A stretch of DNA of 38,961 nucleotides from Pseudomonadota bacterium (GCA_021841585.1 JAKBUS010000022.1:1-38961); one strand, 5' to 3'; positions 28,151 to 37,973 are shown, numbered from the stretch's first letter. Translations and numbers: made by a program. Notes: generated from the sequence alone by a model not told the origin.

Positions 28151-29647
28151 TCACAGCGATATCGTCTCCATGTGCGGGACGTACTCCTCGGGGGCCGGAA
28201 AGTTGCTCAGGTCTTTAGCGATCGCCGCGCGCAGGAAGGAGTCCACCCACCAGAAGATGTCATACTCGCGCACGAAGCGCTTGAGCTTGTGCATGCGCGC
28301 GCGCCGCTCCCCGGGGCCCATGGTGATCGCCCGCTGGATGGCCTCGGCGACCTCTTCGACATTATAAGGATTCACGAGCAGCGCGCCCTTTTGCAGCTGC
28401 GCGGCGGCGCCGGCGAACTCAGAGAGGATCAGCACGCTGTTATTTTCGGGGGTGGCGGCACAGAATTCCTTGGCGACGAGATTCATGCCGTCTTTGAGAG
28501 GGGTGATGAGCGCGATCTCGCAGGCGCGGTAATAGGCCAAAAGCTCCGTGCGGCTCAAGCTGCGGAAGATGTAGTGGATGGGGACCCACCCCGATTGCGT
28601 GAACTGGCCATTGATCTCGCCCACCAGCCGCTCCATTTCCATCTTGAGCGCATTGTATTTGGGGATGTCCTCGCGGCTCGGCACGACCACCTGGATAAGC
28701 GTGGTGCGGTGGTGCAGCTCGGGGAAGCGCTGGAGGGCGTTGCGGAAGGCCTCGAATCGATGACAGATCCCCTTTGTGTAGTCGAGCCGGTCGACGCCCA
28801 GCAGGACCTGACGGCCGGGTAGGTCCTCGTGGAGTTCGCGGGCCTTACGCACCACCGGCTCGGTCTTGCTGCCGCGCGCGAATTCCTGATAGTCGATGCC
28901 GATGGGAAAGGTGCCTACGCGCAGCGTGCGGTTCCCGGCGCGTATGGTGATGACCTGCCCCTTGCCGCTCACCGACAGGTCCGGGGCGATCAGGCGCACG
29001 CATTGCAGGAAATTGCGCCGGTCACGCAGGGTCTGGAATCCGAGCAGATCGTATTCAAGCAGCGCGCGCAGCAGCGGAAAGCGCCATGGCAGCTTCATGT
29101 AGATGTCGGGCGACGGGAACGGGATGTGGAGGAAAAAGCCCATGCGCGCCGTGATGCCCTGCGCGCGCAGCTCCTGGCCGACGTTCATCAGATGATAGTC
29201 ATGGATCCAGATGAAATCGCCGGGACGTACGTTGTGCATGATGACGTCGGCGAATCGACGATTGACGCGGTTATAGGCATCCCAGTAGCGCGGCACAAAA
29301 GTGCAGTGCGACTGTAAGTCGTGAAAGAGCGGCCAGATGACCTCATTGGCGAAGCCGTGGTAGAAATCCTCCTTGTCGCGCTGGTCGAGCGCTACCGGTT
29401 TCAGCGTGTAGCCGGAATGGCGCGTCGCCTCGTGCAACAGTCCCGCAAGCGTCAAGGGATCGGCCTCCGACGTGCCGGGCCACCCGATCCAGACCCCGCC
29501 GCGATTGCGCAGTACCGGAGCCAGCGCGCTCACAAGCCCACCGCTGCCCGGGGTGAAGGTCCACTGGTCATCGAGCCGCTTTACGACGATCGGCAACCGA
29601 TTGGAAACGACGACGAGCCTGTCGCCACCTTGGGTCATGTCGTTCAT
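28151..29647 (-). CDS. otsA: OtsA, trehalose-6-phosphate synthase (GT20)
   Basis: OtsA joins UDP-glucose and glucose-6-phosphate to give trehalose-6-phosphate. The 498-residue product has N-terminal VVVSNRLPIVV, GGLVSALAPVL and WIGWPGT, then WIHDYHLMNVG, FFLHIPFPSPDIY, the donor-site motif VDRLDYTKGI, ITPLKDGMNLVAKEF and LILSEFAGAAAQL, all conserved in GT20. Trehalose is a compatible solute and general stress protectant. The ATG overlaps the mscS stop (ATGA), so otsA is the last gene of an otsB-mscS-otsA operon. Its downstream side ends in the repeat-bearing gap. Confidence 0.97.
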   Translation of the reverse strand: MNDMTQGGDRLVVVSNRLPIVVKRLDDQWTFTPGSGGLVSALAPVLRNRGGVWIGWPGTSEADPLTLAGLLHEATRHSGYTLKPVALDQRDKEDFYHGFANEVIWPLFHDLQSHCTFVPRYWDAYNRVNRRFADVIMHNVRPGDFIWIHDYHLMNVGQELRAQGITARMGFFLHIPFPSPDIYMKLPWRFPLLRALLEYDLLGFQTLRDRRNFLQCVRLIAPDLSVSGKGQVITIRAGNRTLRVGTFPIGIDYQEFARGSKTEPVVRKARELHEDLPGRQVLLGVDRLDYTKGICHRFEAFRNALQRFPELHHRTTLIQVVVPSREDIPKYNALKMEMERLVGEINGQFTQSGWVPIHYIFRSLSRTELLAYYRACEIALITPLKDGMNLVAKEFCAATPENNSVLILSEFAGAAAQLQKGALLVNPYNVEEVAEAIQRAITMGPGERRARMHKLKRFVREYDIFWWVDSFLRAAIAKDLSNFPAPEEYVPHMETISL

Positions 29648-30738
29648 GGCACCTCCTTTGCGATAGGTCCCGGCAAGGGCTCTGTATGGGCCACCACCTG
29701 GTGAGCGAACTCGATACCCTGCTCGTGGAAGGTATGGAAAATGGCCAGGTTGATGGCGTGCTGAACGTCCCTGTAGGCGTCCCCGTAAGTCTCCCGGACG
29801 CTGTATGCTACCTCGAAAAGCAGCCCTTGGGGCTGGTAGTCCATAAAATGCGCGCGCAGGAAGCGTGCGCGGTTGTCTTTGCGCACCACGCCCTCGATGA
29901 GGGTTGCGGCACGCGCCAAGGCCTCATGGCCACTCTCATAGGTAAGATAGAGTGTAGACACGAGCGTGCGTTCGCGCATCCGCTTGTAGTTGCGGATGCG
30001 GCTTTTGACGACATCGGAATTGCTGATGATGATCTGCTCGCCCGATGGGCTGCGCAGGCGCGTCGTCTTCAGGCCGATGCGCTCGACCGTTCCGGCATAG
30101 GCATCAATGGCAATCGGGTCATCGAGCACGAACGGCTTGTCGAACAGGATCCAAAGCGACGCCAGGAAATCAGCCAGCGTGCTTTGCACGGCAAGCGCCA
30201 ACGCGATGCCACCCACGCCAAAGCCCGCCAGCAGGGCGGTGACGTTCACGCCCAGATTGCTGAGTACCGCAAGCATGAGAAGCAGCCACAGGAGGATGGT
30301 GGCAATGAGCCCCATGGCCACTACGATCGTGCTTCGCTCCCCATCATGGCTGCGCGCTCGGTAATGATCGATGCTGGCGTTGATGAATGCGTGGCCCCAT
30401 AGCGCCGTTTGCACGAACAGCGCGGTTATGACGACGTCGCCAAGCAGTGCTTGGCTCGGACCCGGGAGTGTCAGGCGCTCGCAGGCGGCGGCCGCGGCGA
30501 GCGTCGCCAAAAACCAGGAATGGGTGTGGCGCGCGGCCTTATCGAGGAATACTGGCCAGTTCGCGCCACCGCGCGCGGTGGCCACCAGGATCCTCCGGCT
30601 TACGCGCAGGCCCGCCTTCAAGAATACGAATATCACCCCAAAGATCAGGGCGACGGTGATCCAAGCCAGGGCCGAGTGCCCGGAAAAGCGGTAGTGCGCG
30701 AGCCCCTGGCCTATGTATTGCCAGTAGTATGTGGTCAT
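29644..30738 (-). CDS. MscS-family mechanosensitive channel
   Basis: The 364-residue protein has about five hydrophobic segments in the first 190 residues. The pore helix TM3 is Gly/Ala-rich (LLAGFGVGGIALALAVQ) and is followed by STLADFLASLWILFDKPF. The beta domain includes GTVERIGLKTTRLR and GEQIIISNSDVV, typical of MscS. Extra N-terminal helices beyond the three of Escherichia MscS resemble the YbdG/YnaI-like class. Such channels release solutes on hypo-osmotic shock. The ATG at 30738 overlaps the otsB stop (ATGA); a GTG seven codons upstream is less likely. Its stop overlaps the otsA start, so this gene is inserted between the two trehalose enzymes in one operon. Confidence 0.94.
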   Translation of the reverse strand: MTTYYWQYIGQGLAHYRFSGHSALAWITVALIFGVIFVFLKAGLRVSRRILVATARGGANWPVFLDKAARHTHSWFLATLAAAAACERLTLPGPSQALLGDVVITALFVQTALWGHAFINASIDHYRARSHDGERSTIVVAMGLIATILLWLLLMLAVLSNLGVNVTALLAGFGVGGIALALAVQSTLADFLASLWILFDKPFVLDDPIAIDAYAGTVERIGLKTTRLRSPSGEQIIISNSDVVKSRIRNYKRMRERTLVSTLYLTYESGHEALARAATLIEGVVRKDNRARFLRAHFMDYQPQGLLFEVAYSVRETYGDAYRDVQHAINLAIFHTFHEQGIEFAHQVVAHTEPLPGPIAKEVP

Positions 30739-31508
30739 GGCTTTACGGCGGCCATCCACGATGCGAGAAAGGCGTGCAGCTCATCCGGCGGACGCAGCCA
30801 CAGATGGGCACGCGTGTCGCGCAGTCTATCGCGCACAAGCACCCCAAGCCCGGTTGGCGGGACCGCCATGAACGCATCCTCGTCGGTCAAATCGTCCCCG
30901 AGATAGGCCATGATCGCCTGCGGGTGGCGTGTAACGAGGTCGGCGACCGCGGTGCCCTTGTCGTGACCGCTTACGCGGAATTCATAGCCGCCATCGAAGG
31001 CGAGCGCGCAAACATCGGCAGGGAGCGTGGTGGCGATAGCGCGCGCAAGCTCCTGCAGGCGCGCGCGGCCATCGGGCTGTTCACCCCGCCAGTGGATCGC
31101 CACGGTCCCGTATTTGCGTTCAAGCGCGTGCTCGAATCCGGCATCTACGACGCGCGCGGCGCTGGCGTCGAGCCATTGCCGCGACGATTGCCTGAGCGCG
31201 GCGCGGGTAAGCCGCCCACACGGCGCGAGATGCTCCTGCCCATGCGCCCCAAATATCTCCACGTCTTGTAGGGGTATGCGCGCCGCCAGCTCCGCCGCTG
31301 GACGTCCGGTGACGAACGCGATGCGTGTGGCATGCTGCTGGATGCCGGCTAGCAACGGGGCGATGCCGGGATAAAGGACCGCGTCTTCGCGGCGGGCGGT
31401 GAACGGCGCGAGCGTGCCGTCGTAGTCGAGCACAAGCAGCCGCTCGCCGGCTGCACGCAGCCTCTCAAAGAATGGCTCGGGGGGTCTTGCCGGGTCCAGG
31501 GTCTTCAC
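30735..31508 (-). CDS. otsB: OtsB, trehalose-6-phosphate phosphatase
   Basis: OtsB removes phosphate from trehalose-6-phosphate to complete trehalose synthesis. The 257-residue HAD-family protein has the catalytic aspartates D28 and D30 in VLDYDGTLAPF, motif II in FVTGRPAAEL, IFGAHGQEHL, the cap region with HWRGEQPDG, motif III Lys in SGHDKGTAV, and motif IV YLGDDLTDEDAF. It is the first gene of the operon with mscS and otsA, and is transcribed divergently from dacB across 233 bases. The ATG at 31508 gives a family-like start. Confidence 0.97.
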   Translation of the reverse strand: MKTLDPARPPEPFFERLRAAGERLLVLDYDGTLAPFTARREDAVLYPGIAPLLAGIQQHATRIAFVTGRPAAELAARIPLQDVEIFGAHGQEHLAPCGRLTRAALRQSSRQWLDASAARVVDAGFEHALERKYGTVAIHWRGEQPDGRARLQELARAIATTLPADVCALAFDGGYEFRVSGHDKGTAVADLVTRHPQAIMAYLGDDLTDEDAFMAVPPTGLGVLVRDRLRDTRAHLWLRPPDELHAFLASWMAAVKP

Positions 31509-31658
31509 GATGGCGTGTGCGGCCCTTGGGTCGGGGCTTTAGCGCGCAGTGAAGGCGACGGTGAGGATGGCGATACATGAAAAACCCATGGCATGGCGAT
31601 CGCAAGGTGGCCTAGGGGTCTGGACACGCGACGAAGCTCCGTCCTTGTGAGGGCTGTA

Positions 31659-31688
31659 AGTATAACCTCCGGGCGGCGCGACTGCCAC
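31659..31688 (-). promoter_or_regulatory. Candidate promoter of the otsB-mscS-otsA operon
   Basis: On the minus strand a TATACT -10 box (31659-31664, five of six) lies 18 bases from GTGGCA (31683-31688, four of six to the -35 consensus). It predicts a leader of about 140 bases. TATACT would also suit sigma-S, as expected for osmotic and stationary-phase trehalose genes. Not proven. Confidence 0.35.
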
Positions 31689-31741
31689 GCATGGTCCGCT
31701 GGTGTTTGCAGGCTCAAGGGTGGACAGGTCATACTCGGCCC

Positions 31742-33160
31742 ATGAAAACACGCGTATTATTGACCCTGCTTACGTCTTTCGTGCTGACTTGCGCGCCGGC
31801 ATGGGGTGATCCGCTCCCCGCGTCCCTGCAGCGATTGTTCGCGCGCGAACATGTGCCATTGGGCGGCATCAGCATCTATCTGCGCCGCCTACACGCCCGC
31901 GAGCCGCTGCTTGCCTATCGCGCGCATACCCCCCGGGACCCGGCCTCGGTGATGAAGCTTGTCACCGCACTCGTGAGCCTGTACGCGCTCGGGCCAGCCT
32001 ACACGTGGACCACCGGCGCGTACGCGCGCGGGCCCGTGGTGCACGGGGTGTTGCACGGCAACCTCTATCTGCGTGGCGATGGCGACCCTTACCTCATCAC
32101 GAAATCGTTCTGGAACCTGCTCCATGGGTTGCGGCGCCTCGGCATACGCCGCATAACCGGCAATCTCGTGCTCGATGAACATTATCTGCAAGCCCCACGC
32201 GCAGCACGCGGCTCTTTTGATGGCCTGCGCGACCGCACATACAATGTGCGCCCGCAGGCGCTGCTGGTCAATTTTCAGGCGGTCGAGTTCCGATTTCTTC
32301 CAGGGGCATCGAAGGTACGCGTGCTGCCGGACCCGTATCCGACGACGCTACGCGTGGTCGACGACCTGCGCGCGACGGGCGGGGCGTGCGGAGATTGGCG
32401 GGCCCATGTCCATTTGCAGATTGCCCATGACAGGCGGGACAATGTGGCGGTGTTCCGCGGGCGCTATCCGCGCGCGTGCGGGACGCAACACCTATATCGC
32501 GTCACCGACAACAACCGCCGCTATGTCTCGGGGGTGTTTACCGAGCTCTGGCGCGAGCAGGGAGGGATTTTCAACGGGCGGTTTCTCACCGGGCGGCGGC
32601 CACCCGACGCGCGGCTGCTGTACGCGGTCCATTCACGGCCGCTTGCCGACATCCTGCGCAGTGTCGACAAGTACAGCAACAACGTCATGGGCCGGCTTTT
32701 GGTCATGACCCTCGGGGCGGTGAAGGAAGGGCCGCCGGGGACCACCGCGAAGGGCCTCGCGGTGATGCGTGCGTGGCTTGCCCGTCACCACCTGCGTCTG
32801 CCCCATCTCGTATTGCGTAACGGGGTCGGACTGTCGCGTTCCGAGCGCATTACCGCCGCCGAAGTGGGACGCGTCCTGCGTTATGCCTATAATGGGCGCT
32901 ACATGCCTGAGTATGTCTCGTCGTTGCCGATAGCGGGGATCGACGGGACCTTGCGCTACCGGTTCCTGGGGTCGCCGGTCGCCGGGCATCTCCATGGCAA
33001 GACCGGCACAATCGACGGTGTGGATACCTTGGCGGGCTACCTGCAGCGCGGGCGGCGTCGCTATATCGTCGTGGTGCTGGAGAATTATCCCGCGGCTGAT
33101 ACGGAATCGGGGTTCCGGGCCGAAGACGGGGTCATCAAGTGGCTATATGCCCGCAAGTGA
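31742..33160 (+). CDS. dacB: DacB-type D-alanyl-D-alanine carboxypeptidase/endopeptidase (PBP4, S13)
   Basis: The 472-residue protein has a Sec signal peptide (basic start, hydrophobic core, cut near AWG-DP). The penicillin-binding motifs are SVMK at 69-72 in [14 protein letters not shown] at 312-314 in KYSNNVMG, and KTG at 420-422 in [18 protein letters not shown]13 enzymes cut the D-Ala-D-Ala end or cross-bridges of peptidoglycan in the periplasm. [12 protein letters not shown] near residue 112 is typical of the family. The ATG at 31742 is preferred over an upstream start because it gives a clean signal peptide. Citrate synthase starts ten bases after the stop. Confidence 0.95.
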   Translation: MKTRVLLTLLTSFVLTCAPAWGDPLPASLQRLFAREHVPLGGISIYLRRLHAREPLLAYRAHTPRDPASVMKLVTALVSLYALGPAYTWTTGAYARGPVVHGVLHGNLYLRGDGDPYLITKSFWNLLHGLRRLGIRRITGNLVLDEHYLQAPRAARGSFDGLRDRTYNVRPQALLVNFQAVEFRFLPGASKVRVLPDPYPTTLRVVDDLRATGGACGDWRAHVHLQIAHDRRDNVAVFRGRYPRACGTQHLYRVTDNNRRYVSGVFTELWREQGGIFNGRFLTGRRPPDARLLYAVHSRPLADILRSVDKYSNNVMGRLLVMTLGAVKEGPPGTTAKGLAVMRAWLARHHLRLPHLVLRNGVGLSRSERITAAEVGRVLRYAYNGRYMPEYVSSLPIAGIDGTLRYRFLGSPVAGHLHGKTGTIDGVDTLAGYLQRGRRRYIVVVLENYPAADTESGFRAEDGVIKWLYARK

Positions 33161-33170
33161 GGAGGGGGTT

Positions 33171-34454
<1,284 letters not shown>

Positions 34455-34470
34455 GGGGGTGTGGCGTCCC

Positions 34471-34485
34471 GCCCGGGGGCCGGGC
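34471..34485. terminator. GC hairpin between convergent gltA and DAHP synthase
   Basis: GCCCGG and CCGGGC flank GGG, a six-pair stem just after the gltA stop and between convergent genes. No T-tract follows, so it is at most a weak or bidirectional structure. Confidence 0.25.
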
Positions 34486-34578
34486 TCCGGGGGTGCAAGG
34501 CGCCCGCATGAGGCCGGGCGGCACGACCATTCAAGGCGAGGGCAGGGCGCCCAGGCGCCCGGACCTGGCTTTGAAGCC

Positions 34579-35706
34579 TTAGCCCTTCTGTTCCGCCAGG
34601 AATCGCTCCCCGGCCTTGACCCGGCGCAGGTAGGCGTCACGGGCGATGGCGATATCCTCCAGGAAGTAGGGGAGTTCGCGCAGCAGCAAGGCCTGCGGTC
34701 CATCCACCAGGGCCTTCTTGGGTTCCGGGTGGAAATCGACCAGCACCATGTTAGCGCCGGCGATGATCCCTTGGGCCGTGACCTGCTGGACATCGAGGAG
34801 TCCGTCGGGCCCGCGGTCCCGCGATCCGACGGAATGCGAGGGGTCTATGCAGACCGGCATGCGCGTGAGGCGCTTGACCACCGGGACGTGCGCGAAGTCG
34901 ACGAAATTGCGATGCGGGTCGCCCATATTGGTCTTCATGCCGCGCAGCCCGAATATCACGTTCCGGTTGCCTTCGCTCGCGATGTACTCGGCGGCGTTCA
35001 GGGACTCTTCGAGGGTGATGCCGAACCCGCGCTTCAGGAGCACCGGGAACTCGCTTTGGCGGCCGACGATCTTCAGGAGCTCGAAATTCTGCGTGTTGCG
35101 CGTGCCGATCTGGACCATCACCCCGGTCGGCGAGCCGGTCTGCTCGAGGGCGCGGCGGATCTCCTCTAGGTGCGAGTCGTGGGTGATCTCCATCGCGATC
35201 ACCCGGATGCCGTACTTGCCGGCGATATCGAAGACCCACGGTAGACACGACGCCCCATGCCCCTGGAAGGAGTACGGATTGGTGCGCGGCTTATAGGCCC
35301 CCATGCGCGTGCACACCTGGCCGTTGTCGGCCAGGGCCTTCATCATCTGCTCGACGTGGGCGGGGTTGTCGACCGCGCACAGGCCCGCAAAGACATTCAG
35401 GGTGTCCTGGCCGAAGCGCACGCCCTTGTACTCAAAGCCCGTCGGACGCTTGTCATCGTGATGACGTCCCAGTATCCGATATTCCTCTTCGATGCTGACC
35501 ACGCGCTCGACGCCCGGGAGGGTCTCGATCTCGTGGGCGTCGAAGGCGCTGGTATCGCCGATCAGATAGACCTCGGTCAGGGTCACGAGGGCCCCGACCT
35601 CTTCATGCACACGCAGGCTGATGCCGGGTTTTTGCGCGAGGAATGCCATCAGCTCCTGGAACTCAGGGCTGTCTTTGGTGATGTGGGATTTCAAAACGAC
35701 GATCAT
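34579..35706 (-). CDS. DAHP synthase-like enzyme (AroA I-beta type, divergent)
   Basis: DAHP synthase condenses PEP and erythrose-4-phosphate to start the shikimate pathway. The 375-residue protein has an N-terminal ferredoxin-like regulatory domain (about 1-80, MIVVLKSHIT), as in Thermotoga DAHP synthase, then the TIM barrel. Retained motifs are GAYKPRTNPYSFQG (K139), QIGTRNTQNF, PVLLKRGFG, DPSHSVGSRD (H291), HPEP and LVDGPQAL (D335). Some are altered: the metal Cys motif is AGLCAVD (C110), not GPCSVE; ERG reads LRG; and VEVHPEP reads VDFHPEP. It may be a functional DAHP synthase or a relative with a shifted substrate. The ATG has AAGGA upstream. It stands alone. Confidence 0.85.
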   Translation of the reverse strand: MIVVLKSHITKDSPEFQELMAFLAQKPGISLRVHEEVGALVTLTEVYLIGDTSAFDAHEIETLPGVERVVSIEEEYRILGRHHDDKRPTGFEYKGVRFGQDTLNVFAGLCAVDNPAHVEQMMKALADNGQVCTRMGAYKPRTNPYSFQGHGASCLPWVFDIAGKYGIRVIAMEITHDSHLEEIRRALEQTGSPTGVMVQIGTRNTQNFELLKIVGRQSEFPVLLKRGFGITLEESLNAAEYIASEGNRNVIFGLRGMKTNMGDPHRNFVDFAHVPVVKRLTRMPVCIDPSHSVGSRDRGPDGLLDVQQVTAQGIIAGANMVLVDFHPEPKKALVDGPQALLLRELPYFLEDIAIARDAYLRRVKAGERFLAEQKG

Positions 35707-35843
35707 GAATAGTCCTTGAAGGCGGCGTCACGGGCCGGCCGCCATTCTAACAAGTCTGCCGCCGTGAGCCTATCTTACCGGCCTCCAGACAGGATTTTAG
35801 GGTTCCAGGCGGGGAGATGTTGACAGGACAGCTAAGGATTGTT

Positions 35844-35889
35844 TTGCGGGCGCGGTTGACGTAGCATAAATTTTGCGTTCCTTGGAACG
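35844..35889 (+). promoter_or_regulatory. Candidate cspA promoter with an adjoining palindrome
   Basis: TTGCGG (35844-35849) and TAAATT (35867-35872) are 17 bases apart and partly match sigma-70 boxes (three and four of six). Directly after lies CGTTCC-TT-GGAACG (35876-35889), a perfect six-base inverted repeat. It would give a cspA leader of about 110 bases, long as in known cold-shock genes. The remaining 35707-35843 shows no gene. Confidence 0.3.
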
Positions 35890-35986
35890 TGGCGTGGGGC
35901 ACCACCGCGAGCATGATCAGTGGCGGTACCGGCGCGGACACTGGATCAACCCGCAATTCGGGAAGGTAATCGAAGAAGAGGTTTCT

Positions 35987-36190
35987 ATGCAGACCGGTAC
36001 CGTGAAGTGGTTTAATGAAGCGAAGGGTTTTGGTTTTATAACGCCGAGCGATGGCAGCGCTGATGTGTTCGTCCATTTCTCGACCATAGAGGGGGAGGGG
36101 TTTCGGACGCTCGCCGAAGGCCAAAAGGTCGAGTTCGAATCGACCCGTGGGCCCAAGGGGATGCAGGCGGCTCGCGTGGTACCGCGCTAA
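35987..36190 (+). CDS. Cold-shock protein (CspA family)
   Basis: The 67-residue product is a single cold-shock domain. It starts with [18 protein letters not shown], containing RNP1 (KGFGFI), followed by DVFVHFSTI (RNP2), EGQKVEFES and [10 protein letters not shown]. Csp proteins bind single-stranded RNA and DNA and loosen RNA structure. The ATG has GAGG six bases upstream. Longer upstream frames are just open leader sequence. Whether it is cold-induced cannot be told. Confidence 0.95.
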   Translation: MQTGTVKWFNEAKGFGFITPSDGSADVFVHFSTIEGEGFRTLAEGQKVEFESTRGPKGMQAARVVPR

Positions 36191-36214
36191 GATCTGGATA
36201 GCGTGTGAGTGGCG

Positions 36215-36238
36215 CGGGGCCGGTCGTGGCCGGTCCCG
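36215..36238 (+). terminator. Strong GC hairpin after cspA, no T-tract
   Basis: CGGGGCCGG and CCGGTCCCG pair in a nine-base stem (one G-U pair) with a six-base loop, 25 bases after the cspA stop. It may end or protect the short transcript. The lack of a T-tract lowers confidence in intrinsic termination. The rest of 36191-36419 shows no gene. Confidence 0.4.
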
Positions 36239-36419
36239 TGCGCCGCCAGGATGGGCGCCGATGGGGTGCATGCCCCACGGGCGGTTTTTGGTGGTCGCCG
36301 ACAGGCCGATGATGGTCTCGCTCGGACCTGTTGCGCGCATCGTGGTCTCAAAACGGCGTGCCGATGCCTGGCGCCGCCGTGGCGATTATTATATATGAGT
36401 ACCCCATCCCCGGGATCTT

Positions 36420-36968
36420 ATGTCGCTGACCCACCTCATCCACGTCTATGGCTACATCGCGATCCTGGTTGGTTGTTTTCTTGAAGGCGAGACGGTGCTT
36501 GTGTTGGGCGGCGTGGCGGCCGCGCAGGGCTACCTCGTGCTCCCGGGCGTCATGGCCGCGGCCTTCATCGGCAGCCTGAGCGGCGATCAGTTGTTCTTTC
36601 ATCTGGGGCGGCGCTATGGGCCGGATGTCGTGGCCCGCAAGCCGCGGCTAAGAAAGGCCAATGCTCGCCTTCAGGACTGGATCGGGCGCCATGAGAACCT
36701 GCTCGTGCTGAGTTTTCGTTTCCTCTACGGCCTGCGTAGCGCCGCACCCTTTGTGTTCGGGGCGAGCCCCATCCGGCGCGCGCGTTTTACCCTCTTGAAC
36801 GCCGCGGGGGCCGCCGTATGGGCGGTGACCGTGGGTTATGGGGGTTATGTGGCGGGCCACGTCCTGGCCACCATTCTCAGCCGTTTCGCGCATTACGAAT
36901 GGCTCTTTCTGCTTGTCATTGCGGCCGCTGCCGCCGGCATCTGGCTGCTCACGCGCTATCGTTCCTGA
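36420..36968 (+). CDS. DedA-family membrane protein
   Basis: The 182-residue product has four or five hydrophobic segments and the DedA/VTT pattern: FLEGETVLVLGGVAAAQG, then GSLSGDQLFFHLGRRYG, the arginine-bearing FRFLYGLRSAAPFVFG, and AAGAAVWAVTVGYGGYVAG. DedA proteins are inner-membrane transporters or lipid scramblases/flippases linked to undecaprenyl phosphate or phospholipid recycling and proton-motive-force maintenance. The conserved acidic residues (E23, D56) and the Arg residues of the VTT domain are present. The ATG begins MSLTHLIHVYGYIAILVG, a usual start. It appears to be a single-gene unit. Confidence 0.93.
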   Translation: MSLTHLIHVYGYIAILVGCFLEGETVLVLGGVAAAQGYLVLPGVMAAAFIGSLSGDQLFFHLGRRYGPDVVARKPRLRKANARLQDWIGRHENLLVLSFRFLYGLRSAAPFVFGASPIRRARFTLLNAAGAAVWAVTVGYGGYVAGHVLATILSRFAHYEWLFLLVIAAAAAGIWLLTRYRS

Positions 36969-37118
36969 CCTCGATTGACGGGGATCCCCGGTACTCGCCC
37001 TCCCGTGTGAGGCCGAGGGCTTCGCGGGGTAGACAAGCCGTTCAAAACCCGCTGTACGGGACATCTTGGCGCTTTGTCGGGTTCATTTTGCGGGCATGGT
37101 GGGGCTGCCGATACGGCA

Positions 37119-37151
37119 TTGACGATCGAGTCGCCTTACCATAAAGTAAGG
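37119..37151 (+). promoter_or_regulatory. Promoter and operator-like palindrome of the toxin-antitoxin pair
   Basis: TTGACG (37119-37124, five of six) and TAAAGT (37142-37147, four of six) are 17 bases apart. A perfect inverted repeat, CCTTAC (37134-37139) and GTAAGG (37146-37151), spans the -10 box. AbrB-type antitoxins commonly repress their own promoter through such a site, so this is a good operator candidate. Transcription would start near 37155, 20 bases before the antitoxin ATG. Confidence 0.55.
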
Positions 37152-37174
37152 AATGCATAAAACTGTAGGAAGCG

Positions 37175-37435
37175 ATGACCATGTCGAGCGCCACCGTTAC
37201 CAGCAAGGGGCAAATTACGATTCCGAAAAGCGTGCGGGAGGCCCTGCGTCTTGGGCCCGGCGATCGGCTTGATTTTTTCATACAGGAGGATGGGCGAGTG
37301 CTTGTTCAGCCGGCCACGCTGAGGGTGACCGACCTCAAAGGGATTCTCTACCGCAAGGGGGCGCGGCCGGTGTCGGTCGAGGAGATGCGCGCCGCCGTGA
37401 TCCGGCGCGTGTCTGACAAAGCGACACAGCGATAG
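37175..37435 (+). CDS. AbrB/SpoVT-fold antitoxin (VapB-like)
   Basis: The 86-residue product has the swapped-hairpin AbrB DNA-binding domain: SSATVTSKGQITIPKSVREA, then GDRLDFFIQEDGRVLVQP. The C-terminal part (about 50-86, EEMRAAVIRRV) would wrap the toxin. AGGA lies four bases before the ATG, which follows a promoter overlapped by an inverted repeat. The PIN-domain gene 36 bases downstream completes a type II pair. It is expected to neutralise the toxin and repress the operon. Confidence 0.92.
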   Translation: MTMSSATVTSKGQITIPKSVREALRLGPGDRLDFFIQEDGRVLVQPATLRVTDLKGILYRKGARPVSVEEMRAAVIRRVSDKATQR

Positions 37436-37471
37436 CCGGCCCTCGCAAGAGATGCGAAAGACAAATCGGCG

Positions 37472-37867
37472 ATGATCGGACTCGACACTAATATATTGGT
37501 GCGCTATCTCGTCCAGGATGACCCTGTTCAATCGCTCCGAGCCAGCCATTTCATGGACCGACACTGCACGGTGGACGACCCCTGCCTCGTCAATGACATC
37601 GTTTTGTGTGAAATGGCGTGGGTCTTGGAGTCTGCTTATGACTACCCAAAGGGCGCCATTGTCGAGGTGCTGGAAAAACTGCTAATGACGAACGGCCTCG
37701 AGGTGGCCGATAAAAATACCGTGTGGGTAGCGCTCAAGGACTATCGCGCCACGAAGGCGGATTTCGCCGACTGCCTGATTGGCCGCATAAACAGCACTCT
37801 GGGTTGCGCGCAGACGGCGACATTCGACAAGGCCCTGAAATCGCTTTCCGGATTCAAGCCGCTCTAG
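37472..37867 (+). CDS. vapC: PIN-domain toxin (VapC-like ribonuclease)
   Basis: The 131-residue PIN protein keeps the acidic active site: D5 in IGLDTNILVRYL, E47 in VLCEMAWVLES, and D97 and D100 in KADFADCLIG, with a further Asp in ATFDKAL (D119). VapC toxins are Mg-dependent RNases that cut tRNA or rRNA to stop growth. All four core acidic residues are intact, so it looks active. It has no strong ribosome binding site, which would keep toxin below antitoxin. It is the only accessory-type gene pair in the window. Confidence 0.92.
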   Translation: MIGLDTNILVRYLVQDDPVQSLRASHFMDRHCTVDDPCLVNDIVLCEMAWVLESAYDYPKGAIVEVLEKLLMTNGLEVADKNTVWVALKDYRATKADFADCLIGRINSTLGCAQTATFDKALKSLSGFKPL

Positions 37868-37973
37868 GGCGTGACTACGGCTTTGAGAGGCGTTGTCTCT
37901 TTCAGGCCGGATTTCCTATGCGCGCGCCATGGTCTGGGCGGTATGCCTGCGCCCGCCGGCCGCGGACGGCGGG

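Noticed and set aside
32994-33170. Longer citrate synthase N-terminus
   Set aside because: It overlaps the PBP4 KTG region out of frame; a GTG with a strong ribosome binding site at 33171 gives the normal length.
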